From contig JALAAN010000010.1 in NCBI GenBank assembly GCA_023078555.1, positions 124,001-188,000 of the forward strand: DNA of 64,000 bases. Direction: 5' to 3'. The position numbers were made by a program, and so were the translations under genes. Origin of the DNA: Ulva prolifera. Its lineage: Eukaryota; Chlorophyta; Ulvophyceae; Ulvales; Ulvaceae. The notes under the pieces are model-generated. The model saw only the letters and a list, made by a program, of their open reading frames with translations. It was not told the DNA's origin and made no database searches. Of the stretch, positions 23,843 to 37,700 are shown in pieces. Positions within the stretch are counted from its first letter, which is position 1; every line of letters starts with the position of its first letter.

Positions 23843-25303
23843 CACTCATGCAGAAATCCCGCGCCTCACAAAAACAGGTTCCCAACCTCACGTTAGGGGC
23901 TGAATCTTTGCACATGATGCTATCTATGTCAAATTAATGTGATGTGAGGGTTTGGAGGCAATCAAGTGATAACTCAGGGCTAGGGCTGCTTTAAATGTTG
24001 AAATGGCAGCGTGCTCCCATGCCACTCATGCAGAAATCTCGCACCTCACAAAAACAGGTTCCCATCCTCACCTTAGGGGCTGAATCTTTGCACATGATGC
24101 TCTCTATGTCAAAGGAATGTGGTCTAGAAGTTTGGAGGCAATCAAGTGATAAGTCAGGGCTAGGGCTGCTATCAATGTTGAAATGGCAGCGTGCTCCCAT
24201 GCCCCTCATGCAGAAATCCCGCGCCTCACAAAAACATGTTCCCAACCTCACGTTAGGGGCTGAATCTTTGCACATGATGCTCTCTATGTCAAAGGAATGT
24301 GGTGTAGAAGTTTGGAGGCCATCAAGTGATAAGTCAGGGCAAGGGTTGCTATCAATTTTGAAAAGGCAGCGCGCTCTCCCGCCCCTCATGCAGAAATCCC
24401 GCGCCTCACAAAAACAGGTTCCCAACCTCACGTTAGGGGCTGAATCTTTGCACATGATACTCTCTATGTCACAGGAATGTGGTCTAGAAGTTTGGAGGCA
24501 ATCAAGTGATAAGTCAGGGCAAGGGCTCCTATCAATGTTGAAATGGCAGCGCGCTCTCCCGCCACTCATGCAGAAATCTCGCCCTCACAAAAACAGGTTC
24601 CCAACCTCACGTTAGGGGCTGAATCTTTGCACATGATGCTCTCTATGTCAAAGGAATGTGGTCTAGAAGTTTGGAGGCAATCAAGTGACAAGTCAGGGCA
24701 AGGGTTGCTATCAATGTTGAAATGGCAGCACGCTCTCCCGCCACTCATGCAGAAATCTCGCCCTCGCAAAAACAGGTTCCCAACCTCACGTTAGGGGCTG
24801 AATCTTTGCACATGATGCTATCTATGTCAAATTAATGTGATGTGAGGGTTTGGAGGCAATCAAGTGATAACTCAGGGCTAGGGCTGCTTTAAATGTTGAA
24901 ATGGCAGCGTGCTCCCATGCCACTCATGCAGAAATCTCGCACCTCACAAAAACAGGTTCCCATCCTCACCTTAGGGGCTGAATCTTTGCACATGATGCTC
25001 TCTATGTCAAAGGAATGTGGTGTAGAAGTTTGGAGGCAATCAAGTGATAAGTCAGGGCTAGGGCTGCTATCAATGTTGAAATGGCAGCACGCTCTCCCGC
25101 CACTCATGCAGAAATCTCGCCCTCGCAAAAACAGGTTCCCAACCTCACGTTAGGGGCTGAATCTTTGCACATGATGCTCTCTATGTCAAAGGAATGTGGT
25201 GTAGAAGTTTGGAGGCAATCAAGTGATAAGTCAGGGCTAGGGCTGCTATCAATGTTGAAATGGCAGCACGCTCTCCCGCCACTCATGCAGAAATCTCGCC
25301 CTC
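23843..25303. repeat. Satellite spacer between the two 9.5-kb copies
   Basis: About 1.46 kb. Most of it is itself a copy of the sequence starting near 15.1 kb (offset 8,803) and recurs near 26.1 kb (offset 2,154, twelve monomers). The spacer is therefore the remnant of an overlapping duplication, not foreign DNA. Confidence 0.8.
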
Positions 25304-28300
25304 GCAAAAACAGGTTCCCAACCTCACGTTAGGGGCTGAATCTTTGCACATGATGCTATCTATGTCAAATTAATGTGATGTGAGGGTTTGGAGGCAATCA
25401 AGTGATAACTCAGGGCTAGGGCTGCTTTAAATGTTGAAATGGCAGCGTGCTCCCATGCCACTCATGCAGAAATCTCGCACCTCACAAAAACAGGTTCCCA
25501 TCCTCACCTTAGGGGCTGAATCTTTGCACATGATGCTCTCTATGTCAAAGGAATGTGGTGTAGAAGTTTGGAGGCAATCAAGTGATAAGTCAGGGCTAGG
25601 GCTGCTATCAATGTTGAAATGGCAGCACGCTCTCCCGCCACTCATGCAGAAATCTCGCCCTCGCAAAAACAGGTTCCCAACCTCACGTTAGGGGCTGAAT
25701 CTTTGCACATGATGCTATCTATGTCAAATTAATGTGATGTGAGGGTTTGGAGGCAATCAAGTGATAACTCAGGGCTAGGGCTGCTTTAAATGTTGAAATG
25801 GCAGCGTGCTCCCAAGCCACTCATGCAGAAATCTCGCACCTCACAAAAACAGGTTCCCATCCTCACCTTAGGGGCTGAATCTTTGCACATGATGCTCTCT
25901 ATGTCAAAGGAATGTGGTGTAGAAGTTTGGAGGCAATCAAGTGATAAGTCAGGGCTAGGGCTGCTATCAATGTTGAAATGGCAGCACGCTCTCCCGCCAC
26001 TCATGCAGAAATCTCGCCCTCGCAAAAACAGGTTCCCAACCTCACGTTAGGGGCTGAATCTTTGCACATGATGCTATCTATGTCAAATTAATGTGATGTG
26101 AGGGTTTGGAGGCAATCAAGTGATAACTCAGGGCTAGGGCTGCTTTAAATGTTGAAATGGCAGCGTGCTCCCATGCCACTCATGCAGAAATCTCGCACCT
26201 CACAAAAACAGGTTCCCATCCTCACCTTAGGGGCTGAATCTTTGCACATGATGCTCTCTATGTCAAAGGAATGTGGTCTAGAAGTTTGGAGGCAATCAAG
26301 TGATAAGTCAGGGCTAGGGCTGCTATCAATGTTGAAATGGCAGCGTGCTCCCATGCCCCTCATGCAGAAATCCCGCGCCTCACAAAAACATGTTCCCAAC
26401 CTCACGTTAGGGGCTGAATCTTTGCACATGATGCTCTCTATGTCAAAGGAATGTGGTGTAGAAGTTTGGAGGCCATCAAGTGATAAGTCAGGGCAAGGGT
26501 TGCTATCAATTTTGAAAAGGCAGCGCGCTCTCCCGCCCCTCATGCAGAAATCCCGCGCCTCACAAAAACAGGTTCCCAACCTCACGTTAGGGGCTGAATC
26601 TTTGCACATGATACTCTCTATGTCACAGGAATGTGGTCTAGAAGTTTGGAGGCAATCAAGTGATAAGTCAGGGCAAGGGCTCCTATCAATGTTGAAATGG
26701 CAGCGCGCTCTCCCGCCACTCATGCAGAAATCTCGCCCTCACAAAAACAGGTTCCCAACCTCACGTTAGGGGCTGAATCTTTGCACATGATGCTCTCTAT
26801 GTCAAAGGAATGTGGTCTAGAAGTTTGGAGGCAATCAAGTGACAAGTCAGGGCAAGGGTTGCTATCAATGTTGAAATGGCAGCACGCTCTCCCGCCACTC
26901 ATGCAGAAATCTCGCCCTCGCAAAAACAGGTTCCCAACCTCACGTTAGGGGCTGAATCTTTGCACATGATGCTATCTATGTCAAATTAATGTGATGTGAG
27001 GGTTTGGAGGCAATCAAGTGATAACTCAGGGCTAGGGCTGCTTTAAATGTTGAAATGGCAGCGTGCTCCCATGCCACTCATGCAGAAATCTCGCACCTCA
27101 CAAAAACAGGTTCCCATCCTCACCTTAGGGGCTGAATCTTTGCACATGATGCTCTCTATGTCAAAGGAATGTGGTGTAGAAGTTTGGAGGCAATCAAGTG
27201 ATAAGTCAGGGCTAGGGCTGCTATCAATGTTGAAATGGCAGCACGCTCTCCCGCCACTCATGCAGAAATCTCGCCCTCGCAAAAACAGGTTCCCAACCTC
27301 ACGTTAGGGGCTGAATCTTTGCACATGATGCTATCTATGTCAAATTAATGTGATGTGAGGGTTTGGAGGCAATCAAGTGATAACTCAGGGCTAGGGCTGC
27401 TTTAAATGTTGAAATGGCAGCGTGCTCCCAAGCCACTCATGCAGAAATCTCGCACCTCACAAAAACAGGTTCCCATCCTCACCTTAGGGGCTGAATCTTT
27501 GCACATGATGCTCTCTATGTCAAAGGAATGTGGTGTAGAAGTTTGGAGGCAATCAAGTGATAAGTCAGGGCTAGGGCTGCTATCAATGTTGAAATGGCAG
27601 CACGCTCTCCCGCCACTCATGCAGAAATCTCGCCCTCGCAAAAACAGGTTCCCAACCTCACGTTAGGGGCTGAATCTTTGCACATGATGCTATCTATGTC
27701 AAATTAATGTGATGTGAGGGTTTGGAGGCAATCAAGTGATAACTCAGGGCTAGGGCTGCTTTAAATGTTGAAATGGCAGCGTGCTCCCATGCCACTCATG
27801 CAGAAATCTCGCACCTCACAAAAACAGGTTCCCAACCTCACCTTAGGGGCTGAATCTTTGCACATGATGCTCTCTATGTCAAAGGAATGTGGTGTAGAAG
27901 TTTGGAGGCAATCAAGTGATAAGTCAGGGCAAGGGTTGCTATCAATTTTGAAAAGGCAGCGCGCTCTCCCGCCCCTCATGCAGAAATCCCGCGCCTCACA
28001 AAAACAGGTTCCCAACCTCACGTTAGGGGCTGAATCTTTGCACATGATACTCTCTATGTCACAGGAATGTGGTCTAGAAGTTTGGAGGCAATCAAGTGAT
28101 AAGTCAGGGCAAGGGCTCCTATCAATGTTGAAATGGCAGCGCGCTCTCCCGCCACTCATGCAGAAATCTCGCCCTCACAAAAACAGGTTCCCAACCTCAC
28201 GTTAGGGGCTGAATCTTTGCACATGATGCTCTCTATGTCAAAGGAATGTGGTCTAGAAGTTTGGAGGCAATCAAGTGACAAGTCAGGGCAAGGGTTGCTA

Positions 28301-31300
28301 TCAATGTTGAAATGGCAGCGCGCTCTCCCGCCCCTCATGCAGAAATCTCGCCCTCACAAAAACAGGTTCCCAACCTCACGTTCGGGGCTGAATCTTTGCA
28401 CATGATGCTATCTATGTCAAAGGAATGTGGTGTAGAATTTTGGAGGCAATCAAGTGATAAGTCAGGGCTAGGGCTGCTATCAATGTTGAAATGGCAGCAC
28501 GCTCTCCCGCCACTCATGCAGAAATCTCGCCCTCGCAAAAACAGGTTCCCAACCTCACGTTAGGGGCTGAATCTTTGCACATGATGCTATCTATGTCAAA
28601 TTAATGTGATGTGAGGGTTTGGAGGCAATCAAGTGATAACTCAGGGCTAGGGCTGCTTTAAATGTTGAAATGGCAGCGTGCTCCCATGCCACTCATGCAG
28701 AAATCTCGCACCTCACAAAAACAGGTTCCCATCCTCACCTTAGGGGCTGAATCTTTGCACATGATGCTCTCTATGTCAAAGGAATGTGGTGTAGAAGTTT
28801 GGAGGCAATCAAGTGATAAGTCAGGGCTAGGGCTGCTATCAATGTTGAAATGGCAGCACGCTCTCCCGCCACTCATGCAGAAATCTCGCCCTCGCAAAAA
28901 CAGGTTCCCAACCTCACGTTAGGGGCTGAATCTTTGCACATGATGCTATCTATGTCAAATTAATGTGATGTGAGGGTTTGGAGGCAATCAAGTGATAACT
29001 CAGGGCTAGGGCTGCTTTAAATGTTGAAATGGCAGCGTGCTCCCAAGCCACTCATGCAGAAATCTCGCACCTCACAAAAACAGGTTCCCATCCTCACCTT
29101 AGGGGCTGAATCTTTGCACATGATGCTCTCTATGTCAAAGGAATGTGGTGTAGAAGTTTGGAGGCAATCAAGTGATAAGTCAGGGCTAGGGCTGCTATCA
29201 ATGTTGAAATGGCAGCACGCTCTCCCGCCACTCATGCAGAAATCTCGCCCTCGCAAAAACAGGTTCCCAACCTCACGTTAGGGGCTGAATCTTTGCACAT
29301 GATGCTATCTATGTCAAATTAATGTGATGTGAGGGTTTGGAGGCAATCAAGTGATAACTCAGGGCTAGGGCTGCTTTAAATGTTGAAATGGCAGCGTGCT
29401 CCCATGCCACTCATGCAGAAATCTCGCACCTCACAAAAACAGGTTCCCAACCTCACCTTAGGGGCTGAATCTTTGCACATGATGCTCTCTATGTCAAAGG
29501 AATGTGGTGTAGAAGTTTGGAGGCAATCAAGTGATAAATCAGGGCTAGGGCTGCTATCAATGTTGAAATGGCAGCGCGCTCTCCCGCCACTCATGCAGAA
29601 ATCCCGCGCCTCACAAAAACAGGTTCCCAACCTCACGTTAGGGGCTGAATCTTTGCACATGATGCTCTCTTTGTCAAAGGAATGTGGTCTAGAAGTTTGG
29701 AGGCAATCAAGTGATAAGTCAGGGCAAGGGTTGCTATCAATGTTGAAAAGGCAGCGCGCTCTCCCGCCCCTCATGCAGAAATCCCGCGCCTCACAAAAAC
29801 AGGTTCCCAACCTCACGTTTGGGGCTGAATCTTTGCACATGATACTCTCTATGTCAAAGGAATGTGGTGTAGAAGTTTGGAGGCAATCAAGTGATAAGTC
29901 AGGGCTAGGGCTGCTTTAAATGTTGAAATGGCAGCGTGCTCCCATGCCACTCATGCAGAAATCTCGCACCTCACAAAAACAGGTTCCCAACCTCACGTTA
30001 GGGGCTGAATCTTTGCACATGATACTCTCTATGTCACAGGAATGTGGTCTAGAAGTTTGGAGGCAATCAAGTGATAAGTCAGGGCAAGGGCTCCTATCAA
30101 TGTTGAAATGGCAGCGCGCTCTCCCGCCACTCATGCAGAAATCTCGCCCTCACAAAAACAGGTTCCCAACCTCACGTTAAGGGCTGAATCTTTGCACATG
30201 ATGCTATCTATGTCAAATTAATGTGATGTGAGGGTTTGGAGGCAATCAAGTGATAACTCAGGGCTAGGGCTGCTTTAAATGTTGAAATGGCAGCAAGCTC
30301 CCATGCCACTCATGCAGAAATCTCGCACCTCACAAAAACAGGTTCCCAACCTCACCTTAGGGGCTGAATCTTTGCACATGATGCTCTCTATGTCAAAGGA
30401 ATGTGGTGTATAAGTTTGGAGGCAATCAAGTGATAAGTCAGGGCTAGGGCTGCTATCAATGATGAAATGGCAGCGCGCTCTCCCGCCACTCATGCAGAAA
30501 TCCCGCGCCTCACAAAAACAGGTTCCCAACCTCACGTTAGGGGCTGAATCTTTGCACATGATGCTCTCTTTGTCAAAGGAATGTGGTCTAGAAATTTGGA
30601 GGCAATCAAGTGATAAGTCAGGGCTAGGGCTGCTATCAATGTTGAAATGTCAGCTGGCTCCCATGCCACTCATGCAAAAATCTCGCGCCTCACAAAAACA
30701 TGTTCCCAACCTCATTTTTGAGGCTGAATCTTTGCACATGATGCTCTCTATGTCACAGGAATGTGGTCTAGAAGTTTGGAGGCAATCAAGTGACAAGTCA
30801 GGGCAAGGGCTCCTATCAATGTTGAAATGGCAGCGCGCTCTCCCGCCACTCATGCAGAAATCTCGCCCTCACAAAAACAGGTTCCCAACCTCACGTTAAG
30901 GGCTGAATCTTTGCACCTGATGCTATCTATGTCAAATTAATGTGATGTGAGGGTTTGGAGGCAATCAAGTGATAACTCAGGGCTAGGGCTGCTTTAAATG
31001 TTGAAATGGCAGCAAGCTCCCATGCCACTCATGCAGAAATCTCGCACCTCACAAAAACAGGTTCCCAACCTCACCTTAGGGGCTGAATCTTTGCACATGA
31101 TGCTCTCTATGTCAAAGGAATGTGGTGTAGAAGTTTGGAGGCAATCAAGTGATAAGTCAGGGCTAGGGCTGCTATCAATGATGAAATGGCAGCGCGCTCT
31201 CCCGCCACTCATGCAGAAATCCCGCGCCTCACAAAAACAGGTTCCCAACCTCACGTTAGGGGCTGAATCTTTGCACATGATGCTCTCTTTGTCAAAGGAA

Positions 31301-34300
31301 TGTGGTCTAGAAATTTGGAGGCAATCAAGTGATAAGTCAGGGCTAGGGCTGCTATCAATGTTGAAATGGCAGCTGGCTCCCATGCCACTCATGCAAAAAT
31401 CTCGCGCCTCACAAAAAAATGTTCCCAACCTCATTTTTGAGGCTGAATCTTTGCACATGATGCTCTCTATGTCACAGGAATGTGGTCTAGAAGTTTGGAG
31501 GCAATCAAGTGACAAGTCAGGGCAAGGGCTGCTATCAATGTTGAAATGGCAGCGCGCTCTCCCGCCACACATGCAGAAATCCCGCGCCTCACAAAAACAT
31601 GTTCCCAACCTCACGTTAGGGGCTGAATCTTTGCACATGATGCTCTCTATGTCAAAGGAACGTGGTCTAGAAGTTTGGAGGCAATCAAGTGATAAGTCAG
31701 GGCTAGGGCGGCCATCAATGTTGAAATGGCAGCGTGCTCCCATGCCACTCATGCAGAAATCCCGCGCCTCACAAAAACATGTTCACACCATCACGTTAGG
31801 GGCTGAATCTTTGCACATGATGCTCTCTATGTCAAAGGAATGTGGTCTAGAAGTTTGGAGGCAATCAAGTGATAAGTCAGGGCTAGGGCTGCTATCAATG
31901 TTGAAATGGCAGCGTGCTCCCATGCCCCTCATGCAGAAATCTCGCCCTCACAAAAACAGGTTCCCAACCTCACGTTCGGGGCTGAATCTTTGCACATGAT
32001 GCTCTCTATGTCAAAGGAATGTGGTGTAGAAGTTTGGAGGCAATCAAGTGATAAGTCAGGGCTAGGGCTGCTATCAATGTTGAAATGGCAGCGTGCTCCC
32101 ATGCCCCTCATGCAGAAATCCCGCGCCTCACAAAAACATGTTCCCAACCTCACGTTAGGGGCTGAATCTTTGCACATGATGCTCTCTATGTCAAAGGAAT
32201 GTGGTGTAGAAGTTTGGAGGCCATCAAGTGATAAGTCAGGGCAAGGGTTGCTATCAATTTTGAAAAGGCAGCGCGCTCTCCCGCCCCTCATGCAGAAATC
32301 CCGCGCCTCACAAAAACAGGTTCCCAACCTCACGTTAGGGGCTGAATCTTTGCACATGATACTCTCTATGTCACAGGAATGTGGTCTAGAAGTTTGGAGG
32401 CAATCAAGTGATAAGTCAGGGCAAGGGCTCCTATCAATGTTGAAATGGCAGCGCGCTCTCCCGCCACTCATGCAGAAATCTCGCCCTCACAAAAACAGGT
32501 TCCCAACCTCACGTTAGGGGCTGAATCTTTGCACATGATGCTCTCTATGTCAAAGGAATGTGGTCTAGAAGTTTGGAGGCAATCAAGTGACAAGTCAGGG
32601 CAAGGGTTGCTATCAATGTTGAAATGGCAGCACGCTCTCCCGCCACTCATGCAGAAATCTCGCCCTCGCAAAAACAGGTTCCCAACCTCACGTTAGGGGC
32701 TGAATCTTTGCACATGATGCTATCTATGTCAAATTAATGTGATGTGAGGGTTTGGAGGCAATCAAGTGATAACTCAGGGCTAGGGCTGCTTTAAATGTTG
32801 AAATGGCAGCGTGCTCCCATGCCACTCATGCAGAAATCTCGCACCTCACAAAAACAGGTTCCCATCCTCACCTTAGGGGCTGAATCTTTGCACATGATGC
32901 TCTCTATGTCAAAGGAATGTGGTGTAGAAGTTTGGAGGCAATCAAGTGATAAGTCAGGGCTAGGGCTGCTATCAATGTTGAAATGGCAGCACGCTCTCCC
33001 GCCACTCATGCAGAAATCTCGCCCTCGCAAAAACAGGTTCCCAACCTCACGTTAGGGGCTGAATCTTTGCACATGATGCTATCTATGTCAAATTAATGTG
33101 ATGTGAGGGTTTGGAGGCAATCAAGTGATAACTCAGGGCTAGGGCTGCTTTAAATGTTGAAATGGCAGCGTGCTCCCAAGCCACTCATGCAGAAATCTCG
33201 CACCTCACAAAAACAGGTTCCCATCCTCACCTTAGGGGCTGAATCTTTGCACATGATGCTCTCTATGTCAAAGGAATGTGGTGTAGAAGTTTGGAGGCAA
33301 TCAAGTGATAAGTCAGGGCTAGGGCTGCTATCAATGTTGAAATGGCAGCACGCTCTCCCGCCACTCATGCAGAAATCTCGCCCTCGCAAAAACAGGTTCC
33401 CAACCTCACGTTAGGGGCTGAATCTTTGCACATGATGCTATCTATGTCAAATTAATGTGATGTGAGGGTTTGGAGGCAATCAAGTGATAACTCAGGGCTA
33501 GGGCTGCTTTAAATGTTGAAATGGCAGCGTGCTCCCATGCCACTCATGCAGAAATCTCGCACCTCACAAAAACAGGTTCCCAACCTCACCTTAGGGGCTG
33601 AATCTTTGCACATGATGCTCTCTATGTCAAAGGAATGTGGTGTAGAAGTTTGGAGGCAATCAAGTGATAAATCAGGGCTAGGGCTGCTATCAATGTTGAA
33701 ATGGCAGCGCGCTCTCCCGCCACTCATGCAGAAATCCCGCGCCTCACAAAAACAGGTTCCCAACCTCACGTTAGGGGCTGAATCTTTGCACATGATGCTC
33801 TCTTTGTCAAAGGAATGTGGTCTAGAAGTTTGGAGGCAATCAAGTGATAAGTCAGGGCAAGGGTTGCTATCAATGTTGAAAAGGCAGCGCGCTCTCCCGC
33901 CCCTCATGCAGAAATCCCGCGCCTCACAAAAACAGGTTCCCAACCTCACGTTTGGGGCTGAATCTTTGCACATGATACTCTCTATGTCAAAGGAATGTGG
34001 TGTAGAAGTTTGGAGGCAATCAAGTGATAAGTCAGGGCTAGGGCTGCTTTAAATGTTGAAATGGCAGCGTGCTCCCATGCCACTCATGCAGAAATCTCGC
34101 ACCTCACAAAAACAGGTTCCCAACCTCACCTTAGGGGCTGAATCTTTGCACATGATGCTCTCTATGTCAAAGGAATGTGGTGTAGAAGTTTGGAGGCAAT
34201 CAAGTGATAAGTCAGGGCTAGTGCTGCTATCAATGTTGAAATGGCAGCGCGCTCTCCCGCCACTCATGCAGAAATCCCGCGCCTCGCAAAAACAGGTTCC

Positions 34301-34799
34301 CAACCTCACGTTAGGGGCTGAATCTTTGCACATGATGCTCTCTTTGTCAAAGGAATGTGGTCTAGAAGTTTGGAGGCAATCAAGTGATAAGTCAGGGCAA
34401 GGGTTGCTATCAATGTTGAAAAGGCAGCGCGCTCTCCCGCCCCTCATGCAGAAATCCCGCGCCTCACAAAAACAGGTTCCCAACCTCACGTTAGGGGCTG
34501 AATCTTTGCACATGATACTCTCTATGTCAAAGGAATGAGGTGTAGAAGTTTGGAGGCAATCAAGTGACAAGTCAGGGCAAGGGCTGCTATCAATGTTGAA
34601 AAGGCAGCGCGCTCTCCCGCCCCTCATGCAGAAATCTCGCCCTCACAAAAACAGGTTCCCAACCTCACGTTAGGGGCTGAATCTTTGCACATGATGCTCT
34701 CTATGTCAAAGGAATGTGGTGTAGAAGTTTGGAGGCAATCAAGTGATAAGTCAGGGCAAGGGTTGCTATCAATGTTGAAATGGCAGCGCGCTCTCCCGC
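25304..34799. repeat. Large segmental duplication, copy B (about 9.5 kb)
   Basis: Near-perfect copy of 14347-23842. The only internal difference I noticed is at 31418, where acaaaaaaatg stands against acaaaaacatg at 20461 (C to A). All other private changes listed for copy A are present at +10,957. Confidence 0.92.
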
Positions 34800-37700
34800 A
34801 ACTCATGCAGAAATCCCGCGCCTCACAAAAACAGGTTCCCAACCTCACGTTAGGGGCTGAATCTTTGCACATGATGCTCTCTTTGTCAAAGGAATGTGGT
34901 GTAGAAGTTTGGAGGCAATCAAGTGATAAGTCAGGGCAAGGGTTGCTATCAAGGTTGAAAAGGCAGCGCGCTCTCCCGCCCCTCATGCAGAAATCCCGCG
35001 CCTCACAAAAACAGGTTCCCAACCTCACGTTAGGGGCTGAATCTTTGCACATGATGCTCTCTATGTCAAAGGAATGTGGTCTAGAAGTTTGGAGGCAATC
35101 AAGTGACAAGTCAGGGCAAGGGCTGCTATCAATGTTGAAATGGCAGCGCGCTCTCCCGCCACTCATGCAGAAATCCCGCGCTTCACAAAAACAGGTTCCC
35201 AACCTCACGTTAGGGGCTGAATCTTTGCACATGATACTCTCTATGTCACAGGAATGTGGTCTAGAAGTTTGGAGGCAATCAAGTGATAAGTCAGGGCAAG
35301 GGCTCCTATCAATGTTGAAATGGCAGCGCGCTCTCCCGCCACTCATGCAGAAATCTCGCCCTCACAAAAACAGGTTCCCAACCTCACGTTAAGGGCTGAA
35401 TCTTTGCACATGATGCTATCTATGTCAAATTAATGTGATGTGAGGGTTTGGAGGCAATCAAGTGATAACTCAGGGCTAGGGCTGCTTTAAATGTTGAAAT
35501 GGCAGCAAGCTCCCATGCCACTCATGCAGAAATCTCGCACCTCACAAAAACAGGTTCCCAACCTCACCTTAGGGGCTGAATCTTTGCACATGATGCTCTC
35601 TATGTCAAAGGAATGTGGTGTAGAAGTTTGGAGGCAATCAAGTGATAAGTCAGGGCTAGGGCTGCTATCAATGATGAAATGGCAGCGCGCTCTCCCGCCA
35701 CTCATGCAGAAATCCCGCGCCTCACAAAAACAGGTTCCCAACCTCACGTTAGGGGCTGAATCTTTGCACATGATGCTCTCTTTGTCAAAGGAATGTGGTC
35801 TAGAAATTTGGAGGCAATCAAGTGATAAGTCAGGGCTAGGGCTGCTATCAATGTTGAAATGTCAGCTGGCTCCCATGCCACTCATGCAAAAATCTCGCGC
35901 CTCACAAAAACATGTTCCCAACCTCATTTTTTAGGCTGAATCTTTGCACATGATGCTCTCTATGTCACAGGAATGTGGTCTAGAAGTTTGGAGGCAATCA
36001 AGTGACAAGTCAGGGCAAGGGCTCCTATCAATGTTGAAATGGCAGCGCGCTCTCCCGCCACTCATGCAGAAATCTCGCCCTCACAAAAACAGGTTCCCAA
36101 CCTCACGTTAAGGGCTGAATCTTTGCACATGATGCTATCTATGTCAAATTAATGTGATGTGAGGGTTTGGAGGCAATCAAGTGATAACTCAGGGCTAGGG
36201 CTGCTTTAAATGTTGAAATGGCAGCAAGCTCCCATGCCACTCATGCAGAAATCTCGCACCTCACAAAAACAGGTTCCCAACCTCACCTTAGGGGCTGAAT
36301 CTTTGCACATGATGCTCTCTATGTCAAAGGAATGTGGTGTAGAAGTTTGGAGGCAATCAAGTGATAAGTCAGGGCTAGGGCTGCTATCAATGATGAAATG
36401 GCAGCGCGCTCTCCCGCCACTCATGCAGAAATCCCGCGCCTCACAAAAACAGGTTCCCAACCTCACGTTAGGGGCTGAATCTTTGCACATGATGCTCTCT
36501 TTGTCAAAGGAATGTGGTCTAGAAGTTTGGAGGCAATCAAGTGATAAGTCAGGGCAAGGGTTGCTATCAATGTTGAAAAGGCAGCGCGCTCTCCCGCCCC
36601 TCATGCAGAAATCCCGCGCCTCACAAAAACAGGTTCCCAACCTCACTTTTGGGGCTGAATCTTTGCACATGATACTCTCTATGTCAAAGGAATGTGGTGT
36701 AGAAGTTTGGAGGCAATCAAGTGATAAGTCAGGGCTAGGGCTGCTTTAAATGTTGAAATGGCAGCGTGCTCCCATGCCACTCATGCAGAAATCTCGCACC
36801 TCACAAAAACAGGTTCCCAACCTCACCTTAGGGGCTGAATCTTTGCACATGATGCTCTCTATGTCAAAGGAATGTGGTGTAGAAGTTTGGAGGCAATCAA
36901 GTGATAAGTCAGGGCTAGGGCTGCTATCAATGTTGAAATGGCAGCGCGCTCTCCCGCCACTCATGCAGAAATCCCGCGCCTCGCAAAAACAGGTTCCCAA
37001 CCTCACGTTAGGGGCTGAATCTTTGCACATGATGCTCTCTTTGTCAAAGGAATGTGGTCTAGAAGTTTGGAGGCAATCAAGTGATAAGTCAGGGCAAGGG
37101 TTGCTATCAATGTTGAAAAGGCAGCGCGCTCTCCCGCCCCTCATGCAGAAATCCCGCGCCTCACAAAAACAGGTTCCCAACCTCACGTTAGGGGCTGAAT
37201 CTTTGCACATGATACTCTCTATGTCAAAGGAATGTGGTGTAGAAGTTTGGAGGCAATCAAGTGACAAGTCAGGGCAAGGGCTGCTATCAATGTTGAAAAG
37301 GCAGCGCGCTCTCCCGCCCCTCATGCAGAAATCTCGCCCTCACAAAAACAGGTTCCCAACCTCACGTTAGGGGCTGAATCTTTGCACATGATGCTCTCTA
37401 TGTCAAAGGAATGTGGTGTAGAAGTTTGGAGGCAATCAAGTGATAAGTCAGGGCTAGGGCTGCCATCAATGTTGAAATGGCAGCGTGCTCCCATGCCACT
37501 CATGCAGAAATCCCGCGCCTCACAAAAACATGTTCCCAACATCACGTTAGGGGCTGAATCTTTGCACATGATGCTCTCTATGTCAAAGGAATGTGCTCTA
37601 GAAGTTTGGAGGCAATCAAGTGATAAGTCAGGGCTAGGGCTGCTATCAATTTTGAAATGGCAGCGTGCTCCCATGCCCCTCATGCAAAAATCTCGCCCTC

